The notes beneath the pieces were generated by a model. It did not search any database. It saw only the letters and a program-made list of their open reading frames with translations, and was not told where the DNA came from. Source: CAG-533 sp963645165 (GTDB lineage: Bacteria > Bacillota_I > Bacilli_A > RF39 > UBA660). From it: DNA of 6,294 nucleotides. A program made the position numbers and the translations under genes. Location: positions 1 through 6,294 of the forward strand of contig CAVIQT010000023.1 in the NCBI GenBank assembly GCA_963645165.1, in the 5' to 3' direction. Shown here piece by piece: positions 3,980 to 6,294 of this stretch (position 1 is the first letter of the stretch; every line of letters begins with the position of its first letter).

Positions 3980-6294
3980 AGTTACTAAGATAGGTTTACT
4001 TAATTTTTGGTATTTTGATGATGAAGTATTTAATTTTTGTGATGGTAAGTTATTATTAAGAGGAAGTAATGGTAGTGGTAAGTCAGTTACAATGCAGTCT
4101 TTTATTCCTTTAATTTTAGATGGTAATAAAATGCCATCACGTTTAGATCCATTTGGTACTAAGGAAAAGAGAATAGAAGATTATATATTGGGTCCATCTG
4201 ATGGTGAACAGAAAGAAGATGCAGTAAGTTATTTATATATGGAAACTTATAATAAAGATAAGGATAAATATATTACAATTGGGATGGGTTTACATGCAAG
4301 AAAAGGTAGACCAACGGACTTTTGGGGATTTGCTTTAAAAGATGGTAAGAGAATTGGAATAGATTTTCAGTTATATAAAAGTTATACGACTAAAGTATTA
4401 ATGAGTAAAAAAGAGTTAAGAAGTAATATGGGTACTGGGAATTTATTTGTTGAAAGTATAAAAGATTATAAAAGTATGGTTAATGATTTATTATTTGGAT
4501 TTGATGATATAGATTCTTATGATGAGTTTATTAATGTTTTATTGCAACTTAGAAGTTCTAAGTTATCTAAAGATTATAATCCAGTTAAGTTAATGGGAAT
4601 ACTAAGTAGTGTACTTCAGCCACTTACTGATGATGATATTAGACCTTTATCTGATGCGATTGAGGATACTAATAAGACTAAAGAAAAAATAGATAATTTA
4701 AATAATAATATTAAAGATTTAAGTTATTTATCTAAAGCATATCAAAATTATAATGAAATTATTTTATATAATAAAGCTAAAGGGGTATTTGATGAACTTT
4801 GTGTTGTAAAAAGTATAGATGAAGATATTTCTTTAAAGACTAGGGAAGTTAATGATAAAAATAATAGACTTAAAGAAATAGAGAATAGTATTAATAGTCT
4901 TAGCAAGGAACTTACTTTAGTAAATACTAAACTAGCAAATTTTGATAATAAAGAGATGAAAGATTATACTGAAAGGCTTAATGAACTTAAAAAGGAAATA
5001 TCTAAAGCTAAGGAAGAGATATCTTTAATTAAGGATAGATTAGAACGTGATTTTACTAAGGAAAAGAAATATTCTGGGGATATTAAAGAGGCTGATAATA
5101 AAATATATTTAAAGGATAAGGAAATATTAAGTGTAACTGAGGATATTTCAAGTTTAAATGAGGAAGTAAGAGTTCCAGATATTAGTTTATGTTTAAAAAG
5201 TGAGAAAATAGATTTTGATTATTTAGATGAAAGGTTAACAAAGTTTAAGAGCAAGCTTTTTGAAATAAAAAAATTACTTGAGGAAAAAGATGCTTTAGAG
5301 AGTGATTTAAATAAGTTAGAAGAGGAAAATGAGAGAGTAAAAAAAGATTTACTTAATAAGGAAAATGATAAGAAAAGTCTTGTAAAAAGTTTAAGTGAGA
5401 AAATAGATAATTTTAAAGATAGGATTAATGAAATAGAAAAGAAAAGCATAGTTGTTAAGTTCGAAAATGATGCTAAACATAAAATATTTGAATTAATAGA
5501 TAACTATAGTTCTTTAAATTATTTGGGTGCGAAGGATATTTTTCAAAGAGAAGTAAAGTATTATGAGACTAGATTGATAGCGGATAAAAGTAATTTAGAA
5601 AATAAGTTAAGTAATGAAAGAAATGAATTAAACGTTTTAAATGAGGAGTTAAGTATACTTAAAAATCAGGAAGAGTTAGAGTTTCAAGATGATTCTATTA
5701 AAAGTGCTGATGAGTTATTAAAACTTAAGAATATACCTTTTATTCCTTTATATAAAGTTATAGACTTTAAAAGTAATATTTCTTTAGAGGATAAAAATAG
5801 GTTAGAGGAAATATTAATTTCTATGAATATATTAAATGCTAAAATAGTTCCTAAAAAGTATTTAAGTAGTATTTCTAATATAAAGTCTAATTTTTTAAAG
5901 AAGGGTAAATTTAAGAAGAATAATTTATTATCTTATTTTGATATATGTGATAATGATGTTGTTTCTAAAGAGGAAATAAAGGATATTTTATCTAGCATTA
6001 GTGTTGATGTTAGTGATGAAGTTTATATTAATTCTGATAAGTTTGAGTTAGATTTTATGGTTGGGTATTCTTCTTTAGAGTATAAAAGTAAGTATATTGG
6101 TTTACTAAAGAGAAGAGAGGAACATAAGAAGTTAATTATATTAAAAGAGGAAGAAGTAGATAATAAGGAAAAGATTATTAATAATTATGTTAATCTTATT
6201 GATATAGTAAATAGTAAGTTAAATAATATTGATGATGTATTAAATAGTTTTCCTAGTAGTAAAGATTTAGATGATTTGGTTATATGTATTACAA
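3969..6294 (+). CDS. jetC: JetC, SMC-like ATPase of the Wadjet complex (TIGR02680 family), 3' part beyond window
   Basis: The gene is open from 3969 to the right edge: 775 codons of a family usually about 1,300 residues or longer. JetC is the ATP-driven motor that extrudes DNA loops. The N-terminus KIGLLNFWYFDDEVF (7-21) then LLLRGSNGSGKS (28-39) is the TIGR02680 hallmark; GSNGSGKS at 32-39 is an intact Walker A with Lys38 and Ser39. The family block LILDGNKMPSRLDPFG (48-63) follows. From about residue 230 to 580 the protein is long heptad-like coiled coil rich in K, E, L and I. Residues about 590-710 form a globular break (PLYKVIDF, then LEEILISMNILNAKIVP, then YKSKYIG) matching the family's hinge region, which is written A-VDF, LEAAL-A-GLLDAWV and IG. 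Coiled coil resumes after it. The signature motif and Walker B lie past the edge. It overlaps jetB by 11 bases. The family call is very secure. Confidence 0.95.
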   Translation, partial: MNFKVTKIGLLNFWYFDDEVFNFCDGKLLLRGSNGSGKSVTMQSFIPLILDGNKMPSRLDPFGTKEKRIEDYILGPSDGEQKEDAVSYLYMETYNKDKDKYITIGMGLHARKGRPTDFWGFALKDGKRIGIDFQLYKSYTTKVLMSKKELRSNMGTGNLFVESIKDYKSMVNDLLFGFDDIDSYDEFINVLLQLRSSKLSKDYNPVKLMGILSSVLQPLTDDDIRPLSDAIEDTNKTKEKIDNLNNNIKDLSYLSKAYQNYNEIILYNKAKGVFDELCVVKSIDEDISLKTREVNDKNNRLKEIENSINSLSKELTLVNTKLANFDNKEMKDYTERLNELKKEISKAKEEISLIKDRLERDFTKEKKYSGDIKEADNKIYLKDKEILSVTEDISSLNEEVRVPDISLCLKSEKIDFDYLDERLTKFKSKLFEIKKLLEEKDALESDLNKLEEENERVKKDLLNKENDKKSLVKSLSEKIDNFKDRINEIEKKSIVVKFENDAKHKIFELIDNYSSLNYLGAKDIFQREVKYYETRLIADKSNLENKLSNERNELNVLNEELSILKNQEELEFQDDSIKSADELLKLKNIPFIPLYKVIDFKSNISLEDKNRLEEILISMNILNAKIVPKKYLSSISNIKSNFLKKGKFKKNNLLSYFDICDNDVVSKEEIKDILSSISVDVSDEVYINSDKFELDFMVGYSSLEYKSKYIGLLKRREEHKKLIILKEEEVDNKEKIINNYVNLIDIVNSKLNNIDDVLNSFPSSKDLDDLVICIT

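Noticed and set aside
5219..5449. Minus-strand 76-codon frame rich in S, L and F
   Set aside because: It lies wholly antisense to the jetC coiled coil; its composition is the mirror of K/E/L-rich coding sequence.

Overview
The window is very AT-rich, uses strong GGAGG-type ribosome binding sites, reads TGG (not TGA) as tryptophan, and favours A/T-ending codons. This points to a low-GC Gram-positive bacterium (Clostridia, Bacilli or Erysipelotrichia-like). I cannot name the genus. The gene content is that of an accessory or defence island.

Layout: (1) 1-614, minus strand: a Fic-domain protein (probable AMP transferase) that runs off the left edge. It has the HPFQDGNGR catalytic motif, an N-terminal inhibitory-helix motif, a good RBS, an extended -10 promoter and a possible 17-codon leader ORF overlapping its start. 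(2) About 799-1061, plus strand: a decayed tyrosine recombinase. Only the catalytic-arginine region and the C-terminal LGH...TYSH part remain, separated by stops and a large internal deletion. It is followed by two 10-bp TGGGTACCTA repeats that look like integrase-associated sites. (3) 1091-1231, minus strand: no protein, but a near-consensus sigma-A promoter (TTGACA-17-TATTAT) placed so that transcription would begin at the base of a hairpin. Three hairpins follow in about 100 nt. All gain a G-U pair only when read as minus-strand RNA, and two are 9-bp stems capped by GAAA. I propose an unrecognised small RNA. (4) 1330 to the right edge, plus strand: three overlapping genes, a Wadjet-type plasmid-defence operon of the DUF2397/DUF2398/TIGR02680 lineage (type II as I recall the naming): jetA, jetB and the first 775 codons of jetC. 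The nuclease gene jetD is expected beyond the right edge.

How the genes work together: in characterised Wadjet systems JetC is an SMC-like ATPase dimer, JetA is the kleisin bridging it, JetB is a KITE-like subunit bound to the kleisin, and JetD is a Toprim nuclease. The complex extrudes DNA loops and cuts small circular plasmids. The overlaps here (8 nt between jetA and jetB, 11 nt between jetB and jetC) imply translational coupling. The operon has its own candidate extended -10 promoter, divergent from the putative small-RNA promoter about 55 bp upstream. The integrase debris suggests the operon arrived on, or beside, an integrative element that has since decayed.
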